A stretch of DNA of 64,000 bases from Alloacidobacterium sp035547425 (GCA_035547425.1 DASZUU010000026.1:55134-119133); one strand, 5' to 3'; shown: positions 7,505 through 16,084, counted from the first letter of the stretch. Notes: generated by a model from the letters alone, not told the origin. Program-made: numbers and translations.

Positions 7505-9265
7505 TTAGGAGGACAATTCTTTTGTGGGCTCGTTTTTGGTTTGAAGAATTGCTACTGCATCCGGCGGCAACAAAAGTGTTGCCTGATTCAATTTTGTGTT
7601 TGTATTCGACATAAGCAGGAGCTTGGCCTCTTTTATTTCGCGCTGCAAAGGTTGAGTGGCGAGATTTACGACGATGCAAATTTCTCCGCGACGCAATATG
7701 AGCCATTTTTCTTCTTCGCTGAATTCGACTCTTACTTCTTCGAGCGAGCCGCTTGTGAGCTCAGGGCGCGATTTGCGCAGGGCAATGAGCTGCTTGTACC
7801 AATCGAGAATCTCCGCGTGTTGGGGCGCGGAAATTTCCTGCCAATTTAACTTTGAGCGCTGAAAGGTTTGCTGATCCTGTGGATCGGGGATATCGTCCGG
7901 GTTCCAGCCGAAAGCGGCGAACTCTTTTTTGCGGCCTTCGGAGACGAGGCGGCCCAGCTCTTTGTCTTCGTGATCGGTGAAATATTGAAAGGGTGCGCCG
8001 GCGGCCCATTCTTCGCCTTGAAAGAGCATGGGAACGAATGGCGCGGTGAATACGAGGGCGGCGGAGATTTTTATACGGCCCGTATTTGTGAGATGGGAGA
8101 GGCGTTCTCCCTTAGCGCGATTGCCGATCTGATCGTGATTTTGCGCGTAGCCGAGAAAGCGCCATCCGGGAAGCCCTTCGACGGGACGGCCGTGAACGCG
8201 GTCGCGGTGCGGCGCGTAGATGCCGTCGTAGACGAAGGCTGATTTCAGGGATTTGGCGAGATCAGCGAGAGTTCCGAAATCGGAGTAGTAGCCGCTGCGA
8301 TCGCCGGTGAGGACGGTGACGAGCGCATGATGGAAGTCGTCGCTCCATTGCGCGTCCATGCCGTAGCCGCCTGCTTCCGGGGCGGTAATGAGACGCGGAT
8401 CGTTGAGGTCGCTCTCGGCGATGACGACGTATCGCTTTCCGGTTTCGGCTTCGAGTGTGCGGACTTCTTTCGATAGCTGCTCCATGAAGTTGATGGCGGA
8501 GCGATCCATGTATGCGTGGACGGCATCGAGGCGGAGGCCGTCGAAGTGATAATCGCGCAGCCACATGAGGGCATTGTCGCAGAAGAAGCGGCGGACTTCG
8601 TGGCTGCCTGCATCTTCGAGATTGACGGCGTCGCCCCAGGGCGTGTTATGCAGGTGCGTGAAATAAGGAGCGAATTTTCCGAGATAGTTTCCGGATGGGC
8701 CGAGGTGGTTGTAGACAACATCGAGCAATACGGCGAGGCCATGTTGATGACAGGCATTGACGAAACGTTTGAGAGCTTCGGGGCCTCCGTAAGGCTCATG
8801 CGGCGCGAAGAGATCGACGCCGTCGTATCCCCAGCCGTGATTGCCGGGGAAAGAGTTGACGGGCATCAGTTCGACATGGGTGATGCCGAGGTCTTTTAAA
8901 TATGCGAGATGCTTTTGCGCCGCGTCGAATGTGCCTTCAGGCGTGAAGGTGCCGATGTGCAACTCGTAGAGGATGGCGCTGGAAAGAGGCGGCGCCTGCC
9001 ATTGCGCGTCGGTCCATTGAAATGCAGCGTGATCGAGGATGCGGGATGGGCCGTGAACACCGTGGGGCTGCCATGGAGATCGAGGATCGGGAACTGCGGG
9101 TTCCGCATCGTCGAGGATGAAGGCGTAGTCAGTGCCTGCGCGCGCGTTTGCTACTTCTGTCTGCCACCAGCCGCCGCCGACTTGTTGCATTGGATGTGTA
9201 GTGTTCTCGATTTTGACGCTGAGCGTTTTCGCTTTAGGCGCCCAGACGCGGAAGCGATGCCCCAT
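7505..9265 (-). CDS. treZ: Malto-oligosyltrehalose trehalohydrolase
   Basis: A GH13 enzyme releasing trehalose from maltooligosyl trehalose in the TreY-TreZ pathway. The 586-residue protein has an N-terminal CBM48/Ig-like domain (about 1-90) and a TIM barrel with LDVVYNH, FDGLRLDAVHA (nucleophile Asp247), VIAESDLND (acid/base Glu284) and AQNHDQIGN (Asp378). The C-terminal beta domain ends near KNEPTKELSS. TreY is not in the window, so its partner must lie elsewhere. The intact stop is immediately followed by a repeat copy. Confidence 0.92.
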   Translation of the reverse strand: MGHRFRVWAPKAKTLSVKIENTTHPMQQVGGGWWQTEVANARAGTDYAFILDDAEPAVPDPRSPWQPHGVHGPSRILDHAAFQWTDAQWQAPPLSSAILYELHIGTFTPEGTFDAAQKHLAYLKDLGITHVELMPVNSFPGNHGWGYDGVDLFAPHEPYGGPEALKRFVNACHQHGLAVLLDVVYNHLGPSGNYLGKFAPYFTHLHNTPWGDAVNLEDAGSHEVRRFFCDNALMWLRDYHFDGLRLDAVHAYMDRSAINFMEQLSKEVRTLEAETGKRYVVIAESDLNDPRLITAPEAGGYGMDAQWSDDFHHALVTVLTGDRSGYYSDFGTLADLAKSLKSAFVYDGIYAPHRDRVHGRPVEGLPGWRFLGYAQNHDQIGNRAKGERLSHLTNTGRIKISAALVFTAPFVPMLFQGEEWAAGAPFQYFTDHEDKELGRLVSEGRKKEFAAFGWNPDDIPDPQDQQTFQRSKLNWQEISAPQHAEILDWYKQLIALRKSRPELTSGSLEEVRVEFSEEEKWLILRRGEICIVVNLATQPLQREIKEAKLLLMSNTNTKLNQATLLLPPDAVAILQTKNEPTKELSS

Positions 9266-9282
9266 AAATTTTTCCTTGTGCT

Positions 9283-10053
9283 CTATTGTTCGTGATAGTC
9301 GCGGGATAGGCCACCATCGATATAGTAAGTGGCTCCCGTAACGTAGGATGCATCATCGGATGCGAGATAGGCAGCGAGCGCGGCTACATCCTCTATGGTG
9401 CCCAGGCGCCGAAGCGGAATTTTCTCAAGCAGCGCATTGAGTTTGGGCTTGTCTTCGAGGAGTGATTTATTGATGGGAGTGGAGATGGCTCCGGGCGCAA
9501 TGTTGTTGATGGTAATGCCCAGGGGGCCCAGCTCCACGGCGAGATCGCGCATGAGCATGCGCAGTCCGCCTTTGCTGGCGCAATAGGTGGCAAAGCCGGG
9601 AAAGGCCATGTCCTCATGAACTGAGCTGATATTGATAATACGGCCCGGCTTGTGCGCGGTTGTTAATTTGCGCACAAAAGATTGCGTCGTGAAGAAAGGC
9701 GCTTTGAGATTGACACCGATGATGTGGTCGAAGTTTTCTTCCTTGGTTTCGAGAAAGGTGCTCTTTGTTTCCACTCCGGCATTATTGACGAGAATGTCTG
9801 CAGAACCAAATTTCTGCCATGCCTGTTCGATAAGCGATTGGGCATCGCTCACTTTGGATACATCTGCCTGCACGATGATTCCCTGCGCGCCTGCGGATTG
9901 CACCGCATTGAGCGTTTCTTCGGCTCCTTCGGCGTGCCTGGAATAATTAATGACTATCTTTGCGCCTTCTGAGGCGAGACGTTTGGCGATGCCCTGGCCA
10001 ATGCCAGAGCTGGATCCGGTGATGACGGCAACACGGCCCTCAAGTCGGCTCAT
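9283..10053 (-). CDS. Glucose 1-dehydrogenase-like SDR
   Basis: A 256-residue SDR with TGSSSGIGQG at the N-terminus, NNAGVE, the Ser of ISSVHED and catalytic YCASKGG, plus APGAISTPIN. The 'SSVHE' and 'PGAI.TPIN' wording matches glucose 1-dehydrogenase-type SDRs of Bacillus, which oxidise D-glucose to gluconolactone with NAD(P). Substrate identity is inferred from these motifs. ATG at 10053 has AAAGGT upstream. The gene is 17 bp downstream of the treZ start on the same strand, so the order of transcription is BON gene, terminator, this SDR, treZ. Confidence 0.8.
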   Translation of the reverse strand: MSRLEGRVAVITGSSSGIGQGIAKRLASEGAKIVINYSRHAEGAEETLNAVQSAGAQGIIVQADVSKVSDAQSLIEQAWQKFGSADILVNNAGVETKSTFLETKEENFDHIIGVNLKAPFFTTQSFVRKLTTAHKPGRIINISSVHEDMAFPGFATYCASKGGLRMLMRDLAVELGPLGITINNIAPGAISTPINKSLLEDKPKLNALLEKIPLRRLGTIEDVAALAAYLASDDASYVTGATYYIDGGLSRDYHEQ

Positions 10054-10126
10054 GGGGTACTTACCTTTCACAGTGCGATGCAGATGATGAGATGCGAAAG
10101 CAGAGAAACAGCGATGCCAGGTAACT

Positions 10127-10161
10127 AAAAAGGACCTCGCAACAAGTTGATCGAGGTCCTT
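10127..10161 (-). terminator. Rho-independent terminator after the BON lipoprotein gene
   Basis: On the minus strand, arms AAGGACCTCG (10 bp) pair around a 12-base loop and are followed by a run of T (complement of A-run 10127-10131). It ends BON-gene transcription and separates that gene from the SDR downstream. Confidence 0.85.
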
Positions 10162-10182
10162 TGTATGTGTCAAGCGTGGACA

Positions 10183-10737
10183 TTAGGATTGAGCCGTGGA
10201 GTGCTTGCCGGGCTTTACTTCGATTTCATTGACGACCTGCTGTACATTCGGCACTTGTCTGGCCAGTTTTTCCGCTTCGGCCTTTTGTGCGGCTGTCTTT
10301 ACGGTGCCTTTCAGCACTAAAGTTCCGTTCTTCGCCGAATAGTCGATGCTTTGATCATCGAGATGCTTATTGGCTTTCAGAGATGCCTTAAAGTTGTCCT
10401 CGATGCCGTCATCGAGATTGGAATTTACGGCTTTTGCCTGACTTTCAGCCCCGGCAGGCTGCACGCCGATTTCGTTAGCGATGGTGTAATCAGGCGCGGC
10501 CTGCTTTGCTACTGCTTCGGCTTGGGTTTTCTGATCGGCGGATGCAACATTGCCGGTAAGGGTTATGACGCCCTTATCCTGATCCTGCGATACGCTTACG
10601 TTACTCAGATTGTTGCTGCTGAGAGCGCTGTTGACTGCCGATTTTTCATCGGGGTGCGCCGGCTTATTGTTGCATCCGGCCGCGAGAAGAGCACTGCCAA
10701 GAATGGCGATCGATGCTGCCATAAAGTTGTATTTCAT
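10183..10737 (-). CDS. BON-domain lipoprotein
   Basis: A 184-residue protein with a lipoprotein signal (MKYNFMAASIAILGSALLAAGC, lipid-attached Cys22) and two BON domains, roughly residues 32-92 and 112-175. Both carry the pattern 'V.N.I.V' (for example ANEIGVQP and VNEIEVKPG). BON proteins of the OsmY type bind membranes or phospholipid and often respond to osmotic stress. ATG at 10737 has AGGAG at good spacing and starts the signal peptide, so I prefer it to the upstream in-frame codon. A clear terminator follows. Confidence 0.85.
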   Translation of the reverse strand: MKYNFMAASIAILGSALLAAGCNNKPAHPDEKSAVNSALSSNNLSNVSVSQDQDKGVITLTGNVASADQKTQAEAVAKQAAPDYTIANEIGVQPAGAESQAKAVNSNLDDGIEDNFKASLKANKHLDDQSIDYSAKNGTLVLKGTVKTAAQKAEAEKLARQVPNVQQVVNEIEVKPGKHSTAQS

Positions 10738-10879
10738 TTTTTTGCTCCTGGGAAGAGAACTACTGTCAAACACATATTTAAGATGCGAAGAAAAGGCATC
10801 TCATAACTTCAATGGATTGAAAAAAGACCTGAGTATGGAAGGCAACCTTTTTAGGCATCGCAGGCATGAGGGATAACTT

Positions 10880-11761
10880 ATGCACGGCAGCGTACGCATC
10901 GGCATTTCAGGATGGACATACAAGCCATGGCGCGGAGTTTTTTATCCTGAGAAGCTAGCGCAGAAACGCGAGTTTGAGTTTGCATCGCATACATTTCCAA
11001 CAATCGAGATCAACGGCACGTTTTACTCATTGCAGCGGCCCTCATCATTTGAGCGCTGGGCGAAGGAAACGCCGGATGATTTTGTCTTTTCCGTGAAAGG
11101 ATCTCGCTTTATTACGCATATTCGCAGGCTGCGCGATGTGGAAGTGCCGCTGGCAAACTTTTTTGCCTCAGGAGTGCTGAAGCTCGGCAAGAAGCTGGGA
11201 CCGATCCTGTGGCAGGTTCCTCCGAGCTTTAAGTTTGAGCCGAAATTGATTGAAGATTTCTTTGCCCTGTTGCCGCGAGATTCGATGCAGGCAGGGATGA
11301 TGGCGAAAAGCCATGAGCCGTGGATGGAAGGACGTGTTTTTACCGAGCCCGATGCCAAGATGAAGGTGCGGCATGCGATGGAGATTCGGCACAAGAGCTT
11401 TATTACGCCGGAATTTGTAGCGCTACTGCGCAAGTATCAGGTGGCGATGGTGTGCGCGGATACTGTGGAATGGCCTCGGCTGATGGATGTGACTTCTGAT
11501 TTTATTTATTGCCGGCTGCATGGCTCGGAAGTGTTATATGCCAGCGGATACAGCGATGAGGCTTTGGACACATGGGCTGCCTGGGTTGCGGCGTGGGCCC
11601 GAGGTAAAGAGGCTCCGGATGGAGAACGCGCGAGCGATGTGCCTGCCAGGGCGCGGGAGAAGCGCGATGTGTATGTGTATTTCGACAATGATGCGAAGGT
11701 ACGCGCGCCTTTCGATGCGAAGGGGCTGATAGAGCGCGTTTCGCAGCTGCTCAATAAGTGA
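10880..11761 (+). CDS. DUF72 family protein (YecE-like)
   Basis: A 293-residue TIM-barrel-like protein with the family start GISGWTYKPWRGVFYPEKLAQ, EINGTFYSLQ and FVFSVKGSRFITHIRRL, and C-terminal DVYVYFDNDAKVRAPFDA. The biochemical function of DUF72 is not settled. A second, more divergent paralogue lies at 48855-49607. It is not obviously in an operon with the XRE gene that follows, because that gene has its own promoter. Confidence 0.85.
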   Translation: MHGSVRIGISGWTYKPWRGVFYPEKLAQKREFEFASHTFPTIEINGTFYSLQRPSSFERWAKETPDDFVFSVKGSRFITHIRRLRDVEVPLANFFASGVLKLGKKLGPILWQVPPSFKFEPKLIEDFFALLPRDSMQAGMMAKSHEPWMEGRVFTEPDAKMKVRHAMEIRHKSFITPEFVALLRKYQVAMVCADTVEWPRLMDVTSDFIYCRLHGSEVLYASGYSDEALDTWAAWVAAWARGKEAPDGERASDVPARAREKRDVYVYFDNDAKVRAPFDAKGLIERVSQLLNK

Positions 11762-11797
11762 TTGCTTTCAACCAGTTACGTGCATTGCCGATTTTTA

Positions 11798-11844
11798 TTG
11801 CGCAATATCGCAATTAGCGATATAAATATTGCGGATTGCAATAT
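11798..11844 (+). promoter_or_regulatory. Promoter embedded in two tandem palindromic operators
   Basis: Site 1 is ATATCGC-N5-GCGATAT (11805-11823) and site 2 is ATATTGC-N5-GCAATAT (11826-11844). Both are perfect 7-bp inverted repeats; their centres are 21 bp apart, two helical turns. A possible -35 TTGCGC (11798-11803) and -10 TATAAA (11821-11826) are spaced by exactly 17 bp. Site 1 thus covers the spacer and -10, and site 2 covers the presumed start of transcription and overlaps the ATG (11843). Autoregulation by the downstream XRE protein is inferred. Confidence 0.75.
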
Positions 11845-12376
11845 GAAACTTGGCGAGAAAATTCGTTACCTGCGTGAAGTCGAAGGCAATCTGCGCGGGC
11901 TGAACCGGGCCATGACGCAGCAGGAGTTGCTGAAGGCGATTCGTTCCGAACTTGGAGAAGCGATGAGCCAGTCCTATCTTTCGCAAATTGAAAGCGGCGC
12001 GCGTCCGCACCTGACAAATACAACGCGGCAATTGCTGGCGAAGTTCTTCAAGGTGCATCCGGGATACCTGGTGGATGATCCGGAGGGATATCACCCAGAG
12101 TTGTTGAGCGATGCGCGCACGCTGGAAGACAAGCTGGACCTGTGGCTGGTGAGCGGTGCGGAGCGGTTTCGGCGCGATCCGGCGTTGCGGCAGGCATTGC
12201 TCGCGCTGGCAAAACACGCGGATACGCGGCGCTGCCTGCTGCTGCTGGAAGCGGTGATTGAAACGCCGGGGCTGGTGGATCGGTTGCTGGAGGTGCTGCG
12301 TCCGGAGCGCACGGAGACTTTGCGGGGAATGGAGACGACGCCGAAGAAGCGATCCGGAAAGGAGGGGCGGAAATGA
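11843..12376 (+). CDS. XRE-family transcriptional regulator of the NfeD/flotillin/PspA operon
   Basis: A 177-residue protein with an N-terminal Cro/CI-type helix-turn-helix (about residues 5-75: KIRYLREVEG, MTQQELLKAI, MSQSYLSQIESGARP). A long insertion lies between the first helices. The alpha-helical C-terminal region (LEDKLDLWLVSGAERFRRDPALRQ) is probably for dimerisation or sensing. ATG at 11843 has no Shine-Dalgarno and would lie about 10 bases from the predicted transcription start, so it may be translated as a near-leaderless message. Its stop overlaps the next start (ATGA). It is probably the operon's repressor. Confidence 0.82.
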   Translation: MKLGEKIRYLREVEGNLRGLNRAMTQQELLKAIRSELGEAMSQSYLSQIESGARPHLTNTTRQLLAKFFKVHPGYLVDDPEGYHPELLSDARTLEDKLDLWLVSGAERFRRDPALRQALLALAKHADTRRCLLLLEAVIETPGLVDRLLEVLRPERTETLRGMETTPKKRSGKEGRK

Positions 12377-12957
12377 CGTGGGAAGGTTTTTATCTGTTTT
12401 GCTTTGCCACGGGGCTGTGTCTTAGCGCGATTGCGTTTGTGGGCGGTTTGTCTCATTTTCACCTGGGCCATCTGCATTTTCATGCGCACGGTGGATACGG
12501 TCATGGGAGCGGGGCGCACGGCAATCCCAATTCCATCAGTCCGATCAATGGTTTTACGCTGGTGATCTTTCTCTGCTGGTTTGGTGGAGCCGGATACCTG
12601 CTGCAGCGCTACGGCGGATTTATGGTGCCGGTGGTATTGATGCTGTCGATGATTGCAGGCATTGCCGGAGCGACGGCGTTGTTCTGGTTTATGGCGCATG
12701 TGCTGGCTCCGCACGAGCATGCGATGACTGCGGAAGAGACGGCGACGATCGGCATGCTGGGCCGGGTAAGCGGAGCGATTCGCGATCACGGCACGGGAGA
12801 GATTCTGTTTTCGCAAAATGGCGTGCGGCGGTTTGCCGCTGCCCGCAGCGAGAACGGATTGCCGATTCCGCGCGATATAGAGGTGGTGGTGATGCGCTAT
12901 GAGCAAGGCATTGCCTGGGTGCGACGCTGGGACGAAGTGGCCGGGGATTTGAAGTAA
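12373..12957 (+). CDS. NfeD-like membrane protein
   Basis: A 194-residue protein with about three membrane segments (residues 3-25, 55-75 and 80-105) and a soluble C-terminal beta-barrel-like domain (MLGRVSGAIRDHGTGEILF to YEQGIAWVRRWDEV) like the OB-fold of NfeD/YuaF proteins. A His-rich loop (HFHLGHLHFHAHGGYGHG, residues about 30-47) between the first two segments is unusual and might bind metal. NfeD-type proteins partner flotillins in membrane domains. It overlaps the XRE gene by 4 bp. Confidence 0.72.
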   Translation: MTWEGFYLFCFATGLCLSAIAFVGGLSHFHLGHLHFHAHGGYGHGSGAHGNPNSISPINGFTLVIFLCWFGGAGYLLQRYGGFMVPVVLMLSMIAGIAGATALFWFMAHVLAPHEHAMTAEETATIGMLGRVSGAIRDHGTGEILFSQNGVRRFAAARSENGLPIPRDIEVVVMRYEQGIAWVRRWDEVAGDLK

Positions 12958-13021
12958 GTCCGCGGCGTTGCGTGAGGTTCTTACTTACAGGGTTTTCCCG
13001 ATGGAAAGGATCGGGAGCGCT

Positions 13022-14446
13022 ATGACGAACACGATCATCATTATTGTTGGATTGAGTTTATTGGCCATCATTATTCTTGCCGGGCTGCTGGCGAAGATGT
13101 TTCGCAAGGCCGGACCGAATGAGGCGCTGATTGTTTACGGATTTCGCGGGCCGCGCGTGATTAAGGGACACGGCACGGTGATTTTTCCGATGGTGGAGAA
13201 CTGCCGCGAGCTTTCGCTGGAACTGATGTCGTTCGATGTGGCTCCGCAGCAGGACCTTTACACGAAGCAGGGCGTTGCGGTGACGGTGGAAGCGGTGGCG
13301 CAGATCAAGGTGCGCTCGGACCAGGAATCGATTCTTACTGCGGCGGAGCAGTTTTTAACCAAGACGCCTCCGCAACGCGAAGGGCTGATTCGGTTAGTAA
13401 TGGAAGGCCATCTGCGCGGCATTATCGGCCAGTTGACGGTCGAGCAGATTGTGAAAGAGCCGGAGATGGTGGCGGATCGCATGCGCTCTACCTGCGCGGA
13501 CGATATGAGCAAGATGGGCCTTGAAGTGGTTTCGTTCACGATCAAAGAAGTACGGGATAAGAATGAATACATCACGAATATGGGGCGCCCGGATATCGTG
13601 CGGATTCGCCGCGATGCGGATGTGGCGGCGGCAGAAGCAGAGCGCGATACGGCGATTCGCAGAGCGAACGCGCTGCGCGAGTCGGCGATTGCGAAGGCTG
13701 CCGCGGATCAGGATCGCGTGATAGCGGAGACGGCTTCGCTGGCGAAACAGGCGGAGGCGCAGAGAGACCTTGATATCCAGAAGGCACAGTTTGCGGAACA
13801 GAGCCGCAGGCAGCAGGCGCAGGCTGACAAGGCATATGAGCTGCAGACAAATGTGATGCAGCAGCAGGTCGTCGCAGAGCAGGTGAAGGTGCAGCAGGTA
13901 GAGAAAGAGCAGCAGATCAAGGTGCAGGAGGCGGAAATCCTGCGTCATGAGAAAGAGCTGATTGCGACGGTGTTGAAACAGTCGGAGATCGAGCGCCAGC
14001 GCATTGAAAATATTGCTGCGGCAGAGAAGGCGCGTCTGACAGTCGAAGCGGAAGGCCGCGCGTCTGCGATTCGCGCGCAGGGCGAGGCTGAAGCGGCAGT
14101 CATCTTTCAGAAGGGTGAGGCCGAGGCAAAAGCGATGAATGTGAAGGCTGAGGCTTACCAGGAATGGAACCAGGCGGCGGTGGTGGATCGCTTGATCAGC
14201 AATATGGCCGATGTTGTTCGCGCGATGTCGGAGCCATTGTCGAAGGTGGACAAGATTACGGTTGTCTCCACCGGGAACGATGGCGCGGCCGGCGTGAACA
14301 AGATTACCGGCGACATCACGAAAATTGCGGCGCAGGTACCTGCTTTGTTCGAAGCGCTTTCGGGAATGGACATACATGAGCTGATGAACAATGTGAAGGG
14401 CATGCGCGTGCGTCCGAATGGCGCAGCGACTGTAGATGGCAAATAA
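13022..14446 (+). CDS. SPFH/band-7 flotillin-like protein
   Basis: A 474-residue protein with an N-terminal membrane anchor (residues about 3-25, TNTIIIIVGLSLLAIIILAG) and an SPFH domain (about 35-210: GPNEALIVYGFRG to SFTIKEVRDKNEYI). A long Ala/Glu/Gln-rich coiled coil follows (about 200-380), then a flotillin-type C-terminus (YQEWNQAAVVDRL). Flotillins form oligomeric scaffolds in membrane microdomains. ATG at 13022 has GGGAG upstream. It is the third gene of the XRE-NfeD-SPFH-PspA operon. Confidence 0.9.
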   Translation: MTNTIIIIVGLSLLAIIILAGLLAKMFRKAGPNEALIVYGFRGPRVIKGHGTVIFPMVENCRELSLELMSFDVAPQQDLYTKQGVAVTVEAVAQIKVRSDQESILTAAEQFLTKTPPQREGLIRLVMEGHLRGIIGQLTVEQIVKEPEMVADRMRSTCADDMSKMGLEVVSFTIKEVRDKNEYITNMGRPDIVRIRRDADVAAAEAERDTAIRRANALRESAIAKAAADQDRVIAETASLAKQAEAQRDLDIQKAQFAEQSRRQQAQADKAYELQTNVMQQQVVAEQVKVQQVEKEQQIKVQEAEILRHEKELIATVLKQSEIERQRIENIAAAEKARLTVEAEGRASAIRAQGEAEAAVIFQKGEAEAKAMNVKAEAYQEWNQAAVVDRLISNMADVVRAMSEPLSKVDKITVVSTGNDGAAGVNKITGDITKIAAQVPALFEALSGMDIHELMNNVKGMRVRPNGAATVDGK

Positions 14447-14457
14447 CAGATGTAACA

Positions 14458-14481
14458 GGACGGAGCTTTGCGGCTCCGTCC
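14458..14481 (+). other. Perfect intercistronic stem-loop between flotillin and pspA
   Basis: GGACGGAGC (14458-14466) and GCTCCGTCC (14473-14481) form a perfect 9-bp stem with a TTTGCG loop. No T-run follows, so it is unlikely to be a simple terminator. It ends 25 bp before the pspA start and could be an RNA-processing or stability element that sets flotillin:PspA ratios. That role is inference. Confidence 0.7.
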
Positions 14482-14506
14482 ACCAGCCTTTATAAGGAGG
14501 AAGACT

Positions 14507-15175
14507 ATGGCACTCCTGGAACGCGTTGCAGCTTTGCTGCGGGCGAATGTGAATGACCTGATCGATAAAGCGGAAGATCCGGAAAAAATGCTGAAGCAGT
14601 TGGTGCTCGATATGGAGAATCAACTGCTGCAGGTGAAGACGCAAGTAGCGATTGCGATTGCGGATCAACATCTGCTGGAGAAGAAGAAGAAAGAACATGC
14701 CGATGCCGCCGAGGATTGGCATAAGAAAGCCGAGCTTGCGGTGAACAAGGGCAAGGATGATCTGGCGCGCGCCGCGCTGGAACGCGCTATTAGTCATGAG
14801 CAGATGGCGCAGGGCTTTGCGCAACAGAGCGAAGATCAGGCGCATGAGGCTGAGTCCTTGCGTTCAGCGTTGCGAAAGCTGGAGCAGAAACTGGCAGAGA
14901 CGCGTGGCCGCTGCGAGATACTGATTGCGCAACATCGTCGAGCCCGCGTGGTTGGCAAGGCAAACCAGGCGCGACAGAGGGTTGAGGTTCAGCAGAAAGG
15001 AGTGAGTATGGATCGGCTGAAGCTTCGGGTTGCCGGAGCCGAAGCGGAGAATGCTGCGCATCATGAATTGATGGGCGGCGATTCTCTGGAAGATAAGTTC
15101 ACTCTCCTGGAGCGTGAAGAAAAGATTGAAGGTCTATTGCGCGATATCAAAGAACGGCGCGGTAAGACGGCGTAG
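14507..15175 (+). CDS. pspA: PspA/IM30 family protein
   Basis: A 222-residue, almost entirely helical coiled-coil protein with the family's N-terminal amphipathic helix MALLERVAALLRANVNDLID and the EDPEKMLKQLVLDME segment. PspA/Vipp1 proteins are ESCRT-III relatives that bind stressed inner membrane and limit proton leakage. A strong TAAGGAGGAAGACT ribosome-binding site precedes the ATG. It is the last gene of the operon. The neighbouring flotillin and NfeD-like genes point to membrane maintenance. No PspF-type activator is present, and the XRE protein probably replaces it. Confidence 0.9.
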   Translation: MALLERVAALLRANVNDLIDKAEDPEKMLKQLVLDMENQLLQVKTQVAIAIADQHLLEKKKKEHADAAEDWHKKAELAVNKGKDDLARAALERAISHEQMAQGFAQQSEDQAHEAESLRSALRKLEQKLAETRGRCEILIAQHRRARVVGKANQARQRVEVQQKGVSMDRLKLRVAGAEAENAAHHELMGGDSLEDKFTLLEREEKIEGLLRDIKERRGKTA

Positions 15176-15178
15176 TTG

Positions 15179-15997
15179 TTATTCAAGATTGACCTGGCCA
15201 TATTCGAGCAGCGTGACTAAGAGAACGCCTCCGGAGATGTTGCCGGATACGGCTGGGCCGAGCCAGAGAAAATAGTGCGATGCAGCGAGCCGGCCATGAA
15301 GCACAGCCGCCAAAATCTCGCCGCTGGTGGCGATGCAGTGCGCAAAATGGCCGATGCCGACGACGAAGGTCAGCGACCAGATGAGCATGACGGCGCCGGT
15401 GATGGAATGGCTGCCGCTGACAAGCCATGCGACCATGGCAATGATCCAGCCGCCGACAACGCCGCTCCAGAAAATATGGCCAACGGAAAAGCCTGCGGCT
15501 TTCACTCCGAGAGCAGAAAGGGTATCTACATATTCCGGTTGCAGAGCGCCGGTGCGCACGGCGAGCATGGCGAAAAGAAACGCGCCAACGACATTCGCCG
15601 CGAAAACCACGGTCCAGAGGCGCATGGTGTTCCAGAAGTGGCGGCGTTCGGTGAGCATAAGCGCTACGGGATACAGAGTGTTTTCAGTAAAGAGCTGTCC
15701 GCGTCCGAGGATGACAGCCATGAATCCCATGGGATAAAAGCACATGGCGATGAACTCAGCCATAGGGCTGTTGCCGAGTTGTGAACGAACAAGCGCGACG
15801 CTTAGACCCGTGAGGCCCATGGTGAGCCCGCCGACGATGCCGGATATCGCAAGCGCAAGATTAGTGCGGGACAATTCGCGCCGGGCGTTCTTTGAGACCT
15901 GTTGATATATCTCAGATGCTGTAGGCCGGTCGAGATCGCGCTGAACGGAGGCTGAGGCGTCGGATGCAGCCGGAAGCTTGATTTTAGGCAGCGGCAT
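15179..15997 (-). CDS. Formate/nitrite transporter (FNT) family channel
   Basis: A 272-residue protein with six predicted membrane helices and FNT signatures: GLTMGLTGLSVAL after the first helix, GRGQLFTENTL (the filter region of the first half), and VVGIGHFAHCIATSGEI with the conserved central His of the second half. It would conduct formate, nitrite, hydrosulfide or a similar small monovalent anion. It stands alone and converges on pspA, leaving only 3 bp between the stops. About 40 polar residues precede the first helix. Confidence 0.85.
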   Translation of the reverse strand: MPLPKIKLPAASDASASVQRDLDRPTASEIYQQVSKNARRELSRTNLALAISGIVGGLTMGLTGLSVALVRSQLGNSPMAEFIAMCFYPMGFMAVILGRGQLFTENTLYPVALMLTERRHFWNTMRLWTVVFAANVVGAFLFAMLAVRTGALQPEYVDTLSALGVKAAGFSVGHIFWSGVVGGWIIAMVAWLVSGSHSITGAVMLIWSLTFVVGIGHFAHCIATSGEILAAVLHGRLAASHYFLWLGPAVSGNISGGVLLVTLLEYGQVNLE

Positions 15998-16084
15998 GAT
16001 TCGTTTGGAAGCAGAAGCCAGCCAGGATGATGCCCGGCAGTTTTGCCTGATGGCATCCTATGTCTGTACCTTTGACTGGAGCCT

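Noticed and set aside
13394..14845. A 483-codon minus-strand ORF opposite the flotillin gene
   Set aside because: It is rich in Arg, Leu, His and Asn with no motif, and lies opposite a well-supported SPFH protein. It arises from the skewed codon use of the real gene.
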